Assembly (NCBI RefSeq): GCF_003990445.1
Contig: NZ_REEZ01000010.1
Coordinates: 1 to 64,000 of the forward strand
Source of the DNA: Pararhodobacter zhoushanensis
GTDB lineage: Bacteria > Pseudomonadota > Alphaproteobacteria > Rhodobacterales > Rhodobacteraceae
Length of the DNA: 64,000 nucleotides
Direction: 5' to 3'
The stretch's first letter is position 1, and every line of letters starts with the position of its first letter. Positions 1 to 9,323 of the stretch are shown here, piece by piece. The position numbers were made by a program, and so were the translations under genes. Below the pieces are notes generated by a model. That model searched no databases. It saw nothing but the letters and a program-made list of their open reading frames with translations, and had not been told where the DNA came from.

Positions 1-79
1 GGAAGAGAAACTGCGCTTCGCCATCCGCGAAGGCGGCCGTACCGTCGGTGCAGGCGTCGTCTCGAAGATTCTGAAGTGA
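1..79 (+). CDS. tuf: Elongation factor Tu, C-terminal end (partial)
   Basis: Only the last 25 codons lie in the window (frame starts at base 2, TGA at 77-79). They read LRFAIREGGRTVGAGVVSK followed by ILK, the highly conserved end of domain III of EF-Tu, the GTPase that delivers aminoacyl-tRNA to the ribosome in the cytoplasm. The motif is essentially diagnostic. The 5' part and promoter are outside the window. The stop codon is followed after 4 bases by a 27-bp palindrome (84-110) and then a second GC-rich hairpin with a T-rich tail, so the transcript probably ends here. Confidence 0.95.
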   Translation, partial: EEKLRFAIREGGRTVGAGVVSKILK

Positions 80-83
80 TTGC

Positions 84-110
84 GTAGGGTGGGGTTTAAC
101 CCCACCTTAC
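84..110 (+). repeat. 27-bp palindromic repeat, copy 1 (after tuf)
   Basis: Near-perfect palindrome starting GTAGGGTGGGGTT and ending AACCCCACCTTAC. The exact reverse complement occurs at 21404-21430 and a diverged copy at 22664-22690. It starts 4 bases after the tuf stop. It resembles REP-type palindromes; a role in 3'-end formation is inferred from its position. Confidence 0.85.
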
Positions 111-119
111 CGGACCCAT

Positions 120-155
120 CGGCGCGCGGGGGAAACCTCGCGCGCCGTTTCTTTT
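120..155 (+). terminator. Rho-independent terminator of tuf
   Basis: A GC-only stem (GGCGCGCG at 121-128 pairing with CGCGCGCC at 139-146) encloses a short loop and is followed by GTTTCTTTT. This is a classical intrinsic terminator downstream of tuf. Confidence 0.75.
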
Positions 156-397
156 GGCCGCTCGTCGCGCGCCACCCGGCACAGCGCAGAACCCGTAGTG
201 CCAACGCGAAGTCGCGCAGCCTCGGTGCGCAACACCCCTGACAGGCAGGGCCGCAGTGCGCGCCCCTAGCGATCATCGGGTCAAGCGGCGCTACCGCCTC
301 TCGCGGGCGTGCCGAGCCTGAAGAAGGGCACCCTCCGTTAACCCTTTCCTAACCGGTCAACGCCGATCCTCTGGCGATGGATGGGGCGAGACACGCA
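156..397. other. Intergenic region tuf-comM
   Basis: With the repeat and terminator above, about 320 bases separate tuf from comM. After the terminator I see no ORF, RNA gene or convincing promoter; composition is the same as the surroundings. The purine-rich GGGGCGAG just before 398 is the likely ribosome binding site of comM. Confidence 0.5.
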
Positions 398-1915
398 ATG
401 CTGGCACGCGCGCGCACCGTGGCCTTCGACGGGATCGAGGCCCGTCTGGTCGAGGCGCAATGCGTCCTCACCCCCGGCCTGCCCGCCTTCCATGTCGTCG
501 GCCTGCCCGACAAGGCGGTGTCCGAGGCCCGCGAACGGGTCCGCGCCGCCCTGTCGTCGCTCTCCATCGCCTTGCCGCCCCGCCGCATCACGGTGAACCT
601 GTCCCCCGCCGACTTACCCAAAGAGGGCTCGCATTTCGACCTGCCCATCGCGCTTGCGCTGCTCGCCGCGCTCGATGTGATCCCCGCCGATGAGCTGGCG
701 GGCAGCGTCTCGCTGGGCGAACTGGCGCTGGACGGCGCGCTGGTTCCGGTGGTCGGCGCGCTTCCCGCCGCCATGGCTGCCGCCAGTGCCGGGCATACGC
801 TGATCTGCCCCCGCGCCTGCGGGGCCGAGGCCGCGTGGGTCGGCGCGGCGCAGGTCTTCGCCCCCGCCACGCTGCAAGACGCCATCCACCATTTCACCGG
901 TCAGACGCCGCTGCCCCGCGCCCAACCCGGCGAGGTCGTCACCGACCCCGGCGCCCGCGACATGCATGACGTGAAGGGCCAGGAACGCGCCAAACGCGCG
1001 CTGGAAATCGCCGCAGCTGGGCGGCATCACGTGATCATGGTCGGCGCGCCCGGCTCAGGCAAATCCATGCTGGCGGCGCGGATGCCGGGGCTGTTGCCGC
1101 CGCTTTCCCCGATGGAAGCCCTTGAAACGTCGATGATTCACTCGCTCGCCGGATTGCTGGACGAAGGCGGCATCTCGCGCAGCCGCCCGTTCCGCGAGCC
1201 GCATCACACGGCCTCGGTCGCGGCCATTGTCGGCGGGGGCAAGGGGGCCAAGCCCGGCGAAATCAGCCTCGCGCACAACGGCGTACTGTTCCTCGACGAG
1301 TTCCCCGAATTCCCCCGCACCGTGCTCGAAACCCTGCGCCAGCCGATCGAGACCGGCGAGGTCGTCGTCGCCCGCGCCAATGCCCACACCCGCTACCCCT
1401 GCCGCTTCCTGCTGATCGCCGCCGCAAACCCCTGCCGCTGCGGCTATCTGGGGGATGCCAGCCGCGCATGCGCGCGCGCGCCGGGCTGTGGTGAGGATTA
1501 TCTCGGGCGGATATCCGGCCCGCTGATGGACCGCTTCGATCTGCGGATCGAGGTGCCGCCTGTCGGCTGGTCCGACCTCGACCTGCCTGCCACCGGCGAG
1601 ACCTCGGCGCAGATCGCAGCCCGCGTCGCGCGGGCGCGCAATCTGCAGGACGCGCGCTTTACCGAGCATCCGAACGTGCATGTGAATGCCGATGCCGAAG
1701 GCGCGCTGCTGGACGAGATCGCCGCGCCCGATGCCGACGGGCGCGCATTGCTGGCCAGGGTCGCCGACCGGTTCGGCCTGACCGCACGCGGGTATCACCG
1801 GGTGATGCGCGTCGCGCGCACCATCGCGGATCTGGACGCCAGCGCCACCGTCCGCCTGCCGCATGTGGCCGAGGCGGTCAGCTTTCGGCTGTCTGCGGCA
1901 GACACTGGCGGATGA
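398..1915 (+). CDS. comM: YifB/ComM family Mg-chelatase-like AAA+ ATPase
   Basis: 505-residue AAA+ protein of the ComM (YifB) family, a helicase that promotes branch migration during integration of transformed DNA. It begins MLARARTVAFDGIEARLVEA, typical of the family, has an N-terminal Lon-protease-like fold, Walker A GAPGSGKSM near residue 215, Walker B GVLFLDEFPEF near 295, then a cysteine-containing stretch (ANPCRCGYLG) and the C-terminal Mg-chelatase domain. I chose ATG 398 over the in-frame ATG at 377 because GGGGCGAG lies 8 bases upstream and the resulting length equals E. coli YifB. Its 3' end overlaps the convergent esterase gene by 38 bases. No other competence gene is visible nearby. 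Confidence 0.9.
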   Translation: MLARARTVAFDGIEARLVEAQCVLTPGLPAFHVVGLPDKAVSEARERVRAALSSLSIALPPRRITVNLSPADLPKEGSHFDLPIALALLAALDVIPADELAGSVSLGELALDGALVPVVGALPAAMAAASAGHTLICPRACGAEAAWVGAAQVFAPATLQDAIHHFTGQTPLPRAQPGEVVTDPGARDMHDVKGQERAKRALEIAAAGRHHVIMVGAPGSGKSMLAARMPGLLPPLSPMEALETSMIHSLAGLLDEGGISRSRPFREPHHTASVAAIVGGGKGAKPGEISLAHNGVLFLDEFPEFPRTVLETLRQPIETGEVVVARANAHTRYPCRFLLIAAANPCRCGYLGDASRACARAPGCGEDYLGRISGPLMDRFDLRIEVPPVGWSDLDLPATGETSAQIAARVARARNLQDARFTEHPNVHVNADAEGALLDEIAAPDADGRALLARVADRFGLTARGYHRVMRVARTIADLDASATVRLPHVAEAVSFRLSAADTGG

Positions 1916-2780
1916 ACGCGGCGGTCTGATCCAGCGTCTCGCGCGCCTCGGGCAGCCAGCGGTGCAGCATCGGCCAGGCGTGCGGCAGATCGCCCGCGAT
2001 GCGGATCTCGGCGTTGGGCAGACGGCCCCGCATGCGTTGCGTATCGTCGCGCAGGATCTCGGACTGGGCGGCGTGCAGCATCACCGGCGGCGGTGCGGGA
2101 AAGCTGGCCTGCAGTGGCGACAGCCGGGGGTCGTTGGTATCTTGCGGCTTTGCGCTGCCCAGGATCAGATTGCGCGTTTCGGTCAGGCGGTGCGCGGGCA
2201 GCACCTGCTCGCGTGAGGCGTTGGTCACCAGCGAGGCCCCGGCAAAGGTCAGATCAGTCCAGGGCGAAAAGGCAAACAGACCAGCCGGGGGCCGACCCTC
2301 GCGGCACAGATGCCCAAGCAGCGCCAAAGCCAGCCCGCCCCCCGCTGAATCTCCGCCCAGAACGATGTTTTCAGGCCGCGACCCCAGCGCGACCAGCGCG
2401 TCATAGGTTGCGACGGCGTCATCAAAGGCGGCGGGAAACGGATGCTCGGGGGCCAGGCGATAGTCCGGTAAGAACACCCGCGCGCCGGTGCGCAGGGCGA
2501 TAGCGGCGGCGATGCCGGTGTGGGTCCGCGGGCTGCCCATCACATAGGCGCCACCGTGGAAATAGAGCACGACACTCTCGCCCTGCGGCCTGTTGCTGAC
2601 CCACAGACCGGGGACGCCAGCGGTGCCCGCAAGCGCCAGCGAGCCGGGCGGCGCGCGGAAAACGCGGCCGGAAAGGCGTTCGAAATCGGCACGGGCGATG
2701 GCCGGGTCGCGCTGACGTGCCAGCGCACGGCGCGTCACCTTGCGGGCGACGACACGAACAACCTCGGCCTGCCAACTCAT
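1878..2780 (-). CDS. Alpha/beta hydrolase, HSL-type carboxylesterase
   Basis: 300-residue hydrolase of the hormone-sensitive-lipase (esterase family IV) group, expected to cleave short-chain esters in the cytoplasm. The oxyanion-hole motif HGGAYVMG is at residues 75-82, the nucleophile elbow GDSAGG at 143-148 (Ser145), an acidic residue in the [10 protein letters not shown] segment near 241-246, and the histidine in GDLPHAWP at 267. No signal peptide. The start codon overlaps the stop of gshB by 4 bases (ATGA), so it is translated with gshB from one transcript. Natural substrate unknown; a link to glutathione biology is only suggested by the operon. Confidence 0.88.
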   Translation of the reverse strand: MSWQAEVVRVVARKVTRRALARQRDPAIARADFERLSGRVFRAPPGSLALAGTAGVPGLWVSNRPQGESVVLYFHGGAYVMGSPRTHTGIAAAIALRTGARVFLPDYRLAPEHPFPAAFDDAVATYDALVALGSRPENIVLGGDSAGGGLALALLGHLCREGRPPAGLFAFSPWTDLTFAGASLVTNASREQVLPAHRLTETRNLILGSAKPQDTNDPRLSPLQASFPAPPPVMLHAAQSEILRDDTQRMRGRLPNAEIRIAGDLPHAWPMLHRWLPEARETLDQTAAFIRQCLPQTAES

Positions 2781-3724
2781 GAGCTGGCCCGCTTTTCCTC
2801 AAGGACCTCCCAGATCCGGGCGGCCACGTTGAGTCCGTCGAACCGCTCCAGCTCCTGAATGCCGGTCGGCGAGGTCACGTTGATCTCGGTCAGCCAGTCG
2901 CCGATCACGTCGATGCCGACAAAGATCTGACCCTTCTCGCGCAGCAAGGGACCGATGGCCGCGCAAATCTCGCGGTCACGGTCGGTCAGACCGACCTTTT
3001 CGGGCCGCCCGCCGACATGCATGTTCGAGCGCGTCTCGCCTTCGGCCGGAACCCGGTTGATCGCGCCAATCGGCTCGCCGTTGATCAGGATCACCCGTTT
3101 GTCGCCCTTGGACACCGCCGGCAGGAATTTCTGCACAATGAGCGGCTCGCGTGAAAATCCGGTGAACAGCTCATGCAGCGACGACAGGTTGCGGTCGCCC
3201 GCGTCCAGCCGGAACACCCCCGCTCCGCCATTGCCGTAAAGCGGCTTGAGAATGATGTCGCCATGGCGGTGCTTGAAATCGCGGATTTCATCCAGATTGC
3301 GCGCGATCATCGTCGGCGGCGTCAGATCCTGAAACTGCAAAACCAGCAGCTTTTCCGGGTAGTTACGCACCCAGAACGGATCATTCGCGATCAGCACCTT
3401 GTCGCGCAGCATGTCCAGCAGGTGCGTCGAGGTGATATAGGCCATGTCAAACGGCGGGTCCTGACGCAGCCAGATCACATCCATCGTCGACAGATCCAGC
3501 CGTTCTTCCGCGCCCAGCTCGGCATGATCGCCCTGCACGCGCTTCACGCGCAGCGACCGCGCCCGCGCGACGACCCTGCCCTCATCGAACGTCAGCTTGT
3601 CGGGCGTATAGACCCACAGCTCATGACCCCGCGCCTGCGCCTCTTCGGCCAGCCGGAAAGAGCTGTCCGCATTGATGTTGACGCCCTCGATCGGGTCCAT
3701 CTGGAAAGCGACACGCAACGCCAT
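2777..3724 (-). CDS. gshB: Glutathione synthetase
   Basis: 315 residues, the usual length of prokaryotic GshB, which joins gamma-glutamylcysteine and glycine using ATP in the cytoplasm. The N-terminus [20 protein letters not shown] and the ATP-grasp features [17 protein letters not shown] and [20 protein letters not shown] are characteristic. Upstream, AGGAGATGTC gives a good ribosome binding site. The gene heads a two-gene operon with the esterase and follows yraN and rsmI on the same strand after a 123-base gap containing an RpoH-like promoter, so it can be expressed independently. Confidence 0.96.
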   Translation of the reverse strand: MALRVAFQMDPIEGVNINADSSFRLAEEAQARGHELWVYTPDKLTFDEGRVVARARSLRVKRVQGDHAELGAEERLDLSTMDVIWLRQDPPFDMAYITSTHLLDMLRDKVLIANDPFWVRNYPEKLLVLQFQDLTPPTMIARNLDEIRDFKHRHGDIILKPLYGNGGAGVFRLDAGDRNLSSLHELFTGFSREPLIVQKFLPAVSKGDKRVILINGEPIGAINRVPAEGETRSNMHVGGRPEKVGLTDRDREICAAIGPLLREKGQIFVGIDVIGDWLTEINVTSPTGIQELERFDGLNVAARIWEVLEEKRASS

Positions 3725-3769
3725 GACATCTCCTGCTTTTCCGCTGGGGGCGGTTTGCCCACGGGGGAT

Positions 3770-3797
3770 AGATGGCGCAGCCGCACGAAAGTTTCAA
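3770..3797 (-). promoter_or_regulatory. Possible RpoH-type promoter of gshB
   Basis: On the minus strand TTGAAA (3797-3792) is followed after 16 bases by CCATCT (3775-3770), close to the heat-shock sigma pattern CTTGAAA-N11-16-CCCATNT. It lies 46 bases upstream of the gshB ATG. Match by eye only; a sigma-70 reading is not excluded. Confidence 0.35.
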
Positions 3798-3847
3798 TCA
3801 CCCAGACCCTGCATTGCAGCAACAGACCTGTGATTACGCGGGAAGAC

Positions 3848-4201
3848 TCAGGCGCAAAGCGCGTTTTCGACGATCTCGATCCGGCCCTGAGCGTCAATCA
3901 GCGCCACATCAAACCGGGCCTGTGTGTTCAGCCCTTTGGGACAACCGCCCAGAAACTCTGCCGCCGCATCATAAAGCCGGCGCATCTGCCGTTGTGACAG
4001 CCGTTCCGCCGCGCGCGCGTGGCTGCGGCTTTTCTTGACCTCGACGAAAACATAGCCCTCACCGTCCTGCGCCACGAGGTCGATTTCCCCGCCCTTGCCA
4101 CGCCAGCGATGCGCCGCCACCGGAAATCCCCGCCGCTGATAGTCGCGCGCGACCTGATCCTCAGCCGCGAGCCCTGCATGATACGAAACCGCCCCGCTCA
4201 T
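3848..4201 (-). CDS. YraN/UPF0102 family nuclease-fold protein
   Basis: 117-residue cytoplasmic protein of the UPF0102 (YraN) family, which has a restriction-endonuclease-like fold; its cellular role is not settled. The expected acidic/lysine core is present: GKGGEIDLVAQD with Glu39 and Asp41, then VFVEVKKSR with Glu54 and Lys56. It overlaps rsmI by 4 bases (ATGA), and the yraL(rsmI)-yraM(lpoA)-yraN association is the same as in gammaproteobacteria, although here lpoA is on the opposite strand. Length is typical. Confidence 0.88.
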   Translation of the reverse strand: MSGAVSYHAGLAAEDQVARDYQRRGFPVAAHRWRGKGGEIDLVAQDGEGYVFVEVKKSRSHARAAERLSQRQMRRLYDAAAEFLGGCPKGLNTQARFDVALIDAQGRIEIVENALCA

Positions 4202-5133
4202 CCGTTCCCGTCCTTTCCGAGCGCCAGCGCCCGTTGATACACCTGCCGCCGGGGCAGCCCTGTTGCCTCGGTCACTGCGGCGACCGCCTCACGCAGGCTC
4301 TCACCTGCCAGCGCCGCGCGCAGCATCGCGTCCAGATCCACCGCATCGCCGGTCTCTGCCTCAGCCCGCCCGACCAGCAAAACGATCTCGCCCTTCAGGT
4401 CACGCCCCGCAATATCTGCGGCCACGGACCCGAGCGTCCCTCGAATCACCTCTTCAAACCGTTTGGTGAGTTCACGGCACAGCGCCGCCTCTCTCCCTTC
4501 ATGCTGCTTCAAATCATCTAACAATCGGTGAATGCGCTTGGGCGATTCATACATCACCAGCGTCGCCGGGATCGCCATCACCTCTTCCAGCCAATGCTGT
4601 CGTGCCGCCCCCTGCGAGGGCGGAAAACCCAGAAAACAAAAGCGGTCCGTCGGCAACCCGCCCACCGCCAGCGCCGTCAGCACGGCTGACGCGCCGGGCG
4701 CGGCCAGCACCGTATATCCCTCGGCAATCGCGGCCCGGGCCAGCTGGAAACCGGGGTCGGCGACCAGCGGGGTGCCGGCCTCGCTGGCGTAGGCGACGGA
4801 CTTGCCCTCGGCCAGCAGCCCCATGATCCGGGGCCGGGCCTGTGCGCCGTTGTGGTCGTGGTAGGGGATCATCGGGCGGCCGTCGATGCGGATGCCGTGG
4901 ATCTCCATCAGCCGCCGCAGCGTGCGCGTATCCTCGGCCGCGAGCACATCGGCCTTGGCCAGCAGGTCGAGCGCCCGCAGCGTGATGTCACGCGCGGCCC
5001 CGATCGGGGTTGAGAGCAGGTGCAGCCCCGGCAGCACCTTGGCCGGGCCAGCGGCCCAGTCCAGCGGTGCGGGGCCCTGTTCCCCGGCGGAAAGCCGCAG
5101 ATCGTCATCGCTCGGGTCTTGCGCATCGGTCAT
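4198..5133 (-). CDS. rsmI: 16S rRNA (cytidine1402-2'-O)-methyltransferase RsmI
   Basis: 311-residue tetrapyrrole-methylase-fold enzyme that 2'-O-methylates C1402 of 16S rRNA using S-adenosylmethionine. The family signatures are clear: LHLLSTPIGAARDITLRAL near residues 37-56, AAEDTRTLRRL near 68-78, and GTPLVADPG near 120. The C-terminal helical tail ends GLPRRQVYQRALALGKDGNG. It is the first gene of the rsmI-yraN pair and is divergent from the lpoA-like gene across 106 bases. Confidence 0.95.
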   Translation of the reverse strand: MTDAQDPSDDDLRLSAGEQGPAPLDWAAGPAKVLPGLHLLSTPIGAARDITLRALDLLAKADVLAAEDTRTLRRLMEIHGIRIDGRPMIPYHDHNGAQARPRIMGLLAEGKSVAYASEAGTPLVADPGFQLARAAIAEGYTVLAAPGASAVLTALAVGGLPTDRFCFLGFPPSQGAARQHWLEEVMAIPATLVMYESPKRIHRLLDDLKQHEGREAALCRELTKRFEEVIRGTLGSVAADIAGRDLKGEIVLLVGRAEAETGDAVDLDAMLRAALAGESLREAVAAVTEATGLPRRQVYQRALALGKDGNG

Positions 5134-5239
5134 ATCGGCTCCAGAGACACGTTTACTTCACTGTGTGTGTTCAATACTGTTGCCCGCGGTGCAAGCCGCT
5201 GCAACCCGCCCTTGTCAAAACGCCGTTGAGAGGACTTCG

Positions 5240-6427
5240 ATGCGCGCGCAATCCCCCACCCGTCGTTTTGTTTCCCGCCTGTCGCGCCGCGCGGCGCTGG
5301 TTGGCCTGATGGCGCTTGCCGCCTGCGGTCCGATCAACCTTGGCGGCATGAGCGGCACGCCGCGCGTTGATCCCAATGCGCCGGTCGTCGTGGCGCTGCT
5401 GGTTCCGGGCGGGTCGACCACGCAGGGCAATGACATTCTTGCCACCAATCTGGAAAACGCCGCCCGCATGGCGGTGGCGGATCTGTCGGGCGTTCAGATC
5501 GACCTGCGGGTCTATGCCACCCAAGGCGATCCCGCCGTTGCCGCGCAGGTCGCGCAGCAAGCCGCCAGTGACGGCGCGCGGATCATTCTGGGCCCGGTTC
5601 ATGGCGCCGAAGCCGCGGCGGTTGGCACCGCGGTATCCGGCACGGGCCTTTCCGTGCTCAGCTTCTCGAACAACCCCGCCATTGCGGGCAACAACGTCTT
5701 CGTGCTGGGCCTGACGCCCGACAACGCCGCGCGCCGCGTGCTCGATTATGTCGCCGCGCAGGGCCGGGGCCGGGTGATGATCATCGGTGAGCGCACCACG
5801 GCTGGCGAGCTGATGCTTGCCGCCGTCAACCGCGCCGCCGCAAGCACCGGCAGCCAGATCGTCGCGACCGAGACCTATGAATTCTCGCAGCAGGGCATCG
5901 TCAACGCGCTGCCGACGCTGGCCTCGACCGCCCGCTCGTCGGGCGCACAGTCGCTGTTGTTCACCGCTGACAGCGCCGGGGCCCTGCCGATTCTGGCGCA
6001 ACTGCTGCCCGACAACCGGATCTCGGGGCCGCAATTCCAGTTCATGGGCGTGACGCAATGGAACGTCCCTGCCGCCACGCTGCAACTGCGCGGGCTGCAA
6101 GAGGGCTGGTTCACCCTGCCCGACCCCACCGTCACCCAACAGTTCGAGGCGCGCTATCAGGCCGCTTACGGCAGCACACCGCACCCGATCGCCGGGCTGG
6201 CCTATGACGGCATCGCGGCCATCGGCGCCCTGCTCGGCAGCGGCGCACCGGACGCCCTGTCGCGTGAATCGCTGACGCAGGCATCGGGCTTTGTCGGCGT
6301 GAATGGCGTGTTCCGCCTGCTGCCGGATGGCACCAACCAGCGCGGTCTGGCCGTGGCGACGATCCGCGACAACGCGGTGGTCATCTTGGACCCGGCGCCG
6401 CGCAGCTTCGTCATTCCGGGGACGTAA
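5240..6427 (+). CDS. Penicillin-binding protein activator, LpoA/YraM-like lipoprotein
   Basis: 395-residue predicted outer-membrane lipoprotein. ATG 5240 has GAGAGGA 6 bases upstream, and the protein opens with an arginine-rich n-region, a hydrophobic stretch and the lipobox LAAC with Cys29. The rest is a periplasmic-binding-protein (type I, Leu/Ile/Val receptor) fold, e.g. VVVALLVPGGSTTQGNDI near the start. This family corresponds to the C-terminal domain of LpoA, which stimulates peptidoglycan synthase PBP1a; the neighbouring rsmI and yraN support the assignment. A longer upstream reading frame exists (from 4886) but would remove the signal peptide from the N-terminus. It is followed after 10 bases by glnD. 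Confidence 0.88.
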   Translation: MRAQSPTRRFVSRLSRRAALVGLMALAACGPINLGGMSGTPRVDPNAPVVVALLVPGGSTTQGNDILATNLENAARMAVADLSGVQIDLRVYATQGDPAVAAQVAQQAASDGARIILGPVHGAEAAAVGTAVSGTGLSVLSFSNNPAIAGNNVFVLGLTPDNAARRVLDYVAAQGRGRVMIIGERTTAGELMLAAVNRAAASTGSQIVATETYEFSQQGIVNALPTLASTARSSGAQSLLFTADSAGALPILAQLLPDNRISGPQFQFMGVTQWNVPAATLQLRGLQEGWFTLPDPTVTQQFEARYQAAYGSTPHPIAGLAYDGIAAIGALLGSGAPDALSRESLTQASGFVGVNGVFRLLPDGTNQRGLAVATIRDNAVVILDPAPRSFVIPGT

Positions 6428-6437
6428 GAGGCTGATC

Positions 6438-9269
6438 GTGCCCCACACCGCCCCCGCTGCTGGCCGCACCGCTGCCTTGGCGGTTGAACGTCTCTACGCC
6501 CTGCCCCCCGCCCCTGCCCCCGGCGACCTGATGCTGGTCGCCGAGGCCGAGCTGTGCGACCTCGACGCGCTGGACCAGACCTTGACCGAAGGCCTTGGCC
6601 CGCTGACCGAGGCCCGCGACATCCGCGCTTTCACTGTCGCCACGCTGGGCGATGTGCTGCGGCAGGGCAACGCCACGCTGCAGGCCGCGTTTGCCAAGGC
6701 CCCCCGCGATGCGCGCTCGTATGTGCGTGCGCAGACATGGCTGACCGATGTGGTTGTTACGGCCGCGTTGCAGGTCGCCCAGCTGAACCTGCACAAGAAC
6801 GGCACGCCGACCAAGGGTCAGCGCATGGCGGTGATGGCCGTCGGCGGCTATGGCCGGGCCGAAATGGCCCCGCAGTCGGATGTGGATCTGCTGTTCCTGA
6901 CGCCGCACAAGGTCACCGGCTGGGCCGAAAGCGTGATCGAATCCACGCTCTATATCCTGTGGGATCTCAAGCTGAAGATCGGGCATTCCACCCGCACGGT
7001 GGAAGATTGCCTGCGCCTGGGCCGCGAAGATTACACCATCCGCACCGCCCTGCTGGAGACCCGCTATCTGACCGGCAACGCCGTGCTGGCGCGCGGGCTG
7101 ACCTCGCGGCTGTGGAAAGACCTGTTTGCCAATACCCAGTCCGACTTTGTCGAGGCCAAGCTGGCCGAGCGCTCGGAACGCCACCGCAAGCAGGGTGGCC
7201 AGCGCTATATGCTGGAACCCAACGTGAAAGAGGGCAAAGGCGGGCTGCGCGACCTGCAAACGCTCTACTGGATCGCCAAATATATCCACGGCGTGCAAAA
7301 GGCCGCTGAGCTGGTCGGGCTGGGCTTCTTCACCGAAGCCGAATACCGCAATTTCCGCGACGCCGAGACGTTTCTGTGGGCCGTGCGCTGCCATCTGCAC
7401 CACCTGAACGGCCGGGCCGTCGATACCCTGTCCTTCGACATGCAGCCCGATGTGGCCGAGCGGATGGGCTATACCGATCACGGCGGCCGCCGCGCGGTCG
7501 AGCATTTCATGCAGGCCTATTTCCGCCACGCCACCCATGTCGGTGAGCTGACGCGCATCTTCCTGACCGCGCTTGAGGCCCGGCACGTCAAGCGCGCGCC
7601 CGATCTGCTGCGCCTGTTGCGCCGCCGCCGCAAGGTCAAGCCGGGCTACCGCGTCGATCTGAACCGGATCAATCTGGAAGACCCGCAGACCTTTCTGGCC
7701 GATCCGCTGAACCTGCTGCGCATCTTTGAAGAAGCGCTGCGCACCGGGTTGCTGATCCACCCCGACGCGATGCGCCTGATCGCCGCCAACCTGCACCGCA
7801 TCGACGCCGACCTGCGCGAAACGCCCGAAGCCAAGCGCATTTTCATGGATCTGATGCTCAAGCACGGCAACCCAGAGCGGGCGCTGCGGCGGATGAACGA
7901 GCTGGGCGTGCTGGGCGCGTTCATCCCCGAATTTGAATCCATCGTGGCGATGATGCAATTCAACGTCTACCACCACTACACGGTGGACGAGCATATCATC
8001 CAGTGCATCAGCACCCTTGCCCAGATCGAGCGGAAGGAGCTGATCGAAGAACTGCCGCTGTCGTCCAAAATTCTGGACGCGGGCATCAACCGCAAGGTTC
8101 TGTTCGTCGCGCTCTTGCTGCACGACATCGGCAAGGGCTGGCCCGAGGACCACTCGATCCTTGGTGCCCAGATCGCCCGCCGCGTTGCCCCCCGTCTGGG
8201 CCTGACCGCCGAGGAAAGCGAAACCGTCGAATGGCTGGTGCGCCATCACCTGCTCATGTCCGACGTGGCGCAAAAGCGCGACATCGGCGACCCGCGCACC
8301 ATCCGCGACTTCGCCAAGGCGGTGAAGACCCGCAAACGGCTGGACCTGCTGACCGTGCTCACCGTCTGCGACATTCGCGGCGTGGGTCCGGGGACGTGGA
8401 ACAACTGGAAAGCCATGCTGCTGCGCCAGCTGCACGCCGGGACCGCCGATGCGCTCGAAGGCGGGGCCGAGGCGCTGAACCGCTCGCACCGCGAGAACGA
8501 GGCAAAGCGCGCCCTGCGGGATGCGCTGGCCGACTGGCCCCGCGCCGAGCTGCGCGCCGAGACCGCGCGCCATTACGGCCCCTATTGGCAGGGGCTGATG
8601 ACCGAAACCCATGTCGTCTTTGCCAACCTGTTGCGCGGGATTTCCGACAGCGAGATCCGCATCGACCTGCATCTCGATGACGCCCGCGACGCCACCCGCG
8701 CCTGTTTCGCGCTGGCGGATCATCCGGGGATCTTCTCGCGCCTGTCGGGGGCCTTGGCGCTGGTCGGGGCCAACATCGTCGATGCGCGCACCTACACATC
8801 CAAGGACGGCTACGCGACCGCCGAATTCTGGATACAAGACGCCGATGGCCGCCCCTATGAGGCCGCGCGCCAGCCCCGGCTGCGCAAGATGATCGAGCGC
8901 ACCTTTGCCGGTGAAGTCGTCGCGACTCAGGCGCTCAAGGACCGCGACAAGGTCAAGAAACGCGAGCGCGGCTTTCGCGTGCCGACCAAGATCGTCTTCG
9001 ACAATGACGGCTCGGATATCTACACCATCATCGAGGTCGATACCCGCGACCGCCCCGGCCTGCTCTATGACCTGACCCGCACGCTGGCGGCCAACAACGT
9101 GTATATCGCCAGCGCCGTGATCGCGACTTACGGCGTGCAGGTGGTCGACAGCTTCTATGTGAAAGACATGTTCGGGCTGAAACTGCACACCAAATCGCGC
9201 CAAGAGGCGCTTGAGAAAAAACTCCACGCCGCGATCGAAGCTGGCGTACAACGGGCCGAACTGGCGTGA
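6438..9269 (+). CDS. glnD: Bifunctional [protein-PII] uridylyltransferase / UMP-removing enzyme
   Basis: 943-residue nitrogen sensor that uridylylates PII proteins when glutamine is low and removes UMP when it is high. Domains in order: nucleotidyltransferase with GGYGRAEMAPQSDVDLLFL near residues 135-153; PII-uridylyltransferase helical region; HD hydrolase with LLLHDIGKGWPEDHS near 557-571; two C-terminal ACT domains starting near 755 and 862 that bind glutamine. The GTG at 6438 is preferred because AAGAGG lies 7 bases upstream and the start follows the lpoA-like stop; longer frames run through that gene. Length is normal for alphaproteobacterial GlnD. Confidence 0.95.
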   Translation: MPHTAPAAGRTAALAVERLYALPPAPAPGDLMLVAEAELCDLDALDQTLTEGLGPLTEARDIRAFTVATLGDVLRQGNATLQAAFAKAPRDARSYVRAQTWLTDVVVTAALQVAQLNLHKNGTPTKGQRMAVMAVGGYGRAEMAPQSDVDLLFLTPHKVTGWAESVIESTLYILWDLKLKIGHSTRTVEDCLRLGREDYTIRTALLETRYLTGNAVLARGLTSRLWKDLFANTQSDFVEAKLAERSERHRKQGGQRYMLEPNVKEGKGGLRDLQTLYWIAKYIHGVQKAAELVGLGFFTEAEYRNFRDAETFLWAVRCHLHHLNGRAVDTLSFDMQPDVAERMGYTDHGGRRAVEHFMQAYFRHATHVGELTRIFLTALEARHVKRAPDLLRLLRRRRKVKPGYRVDLNRINLEDPQTFLADPLNLLRIFEEALRTGLLIHPDAMRLIAANLHRIDADLRETPEAKRIFMDLMLKHGNPERALRRMNELGVLGAFIPEFESIVAMMQFNVYHHYTVDEHIIQCISTLAQIERKELIEELPLSSKILDAGINRKVLFVALLLHDIGKGWPEDHSILGAQIARRVAPRLGLTAEESETVEWLVRHHLLMSDVAQKRDIGDPRTIRDFAKAVKTRKRLDLLTVLTVCDIRGVGPGTWNNWKAMLLRQLHAGTADALEGGAEALNRSHRENEAKRALRDALADWPRAELRAETARHYGPYWQGLMTETHVVFANLLRGISDSEIRIDLHLDDARDATRACFALADHPGIFSRLSGALALVGANIVDARTYTSKDGYATAEFWIQDADGRPYEAARQPRLRKMIERTFAGEVVATQALKDRDKVKKRERGFRVPTKIVFDNDGSDIYTIIEVDTRDRPGLLYDLTRTLAANNVYIASAVIATYGVQVVDSFYVKDMFGLKLHTKSRQEALEKKLHAAIEAGVQRAELA

Positions 9270-9323
9270 GCACGCCGGTTCCTCCGCAGATCTTAACCCA
9301 ATCTTGACACCCAAGGGGTCATC

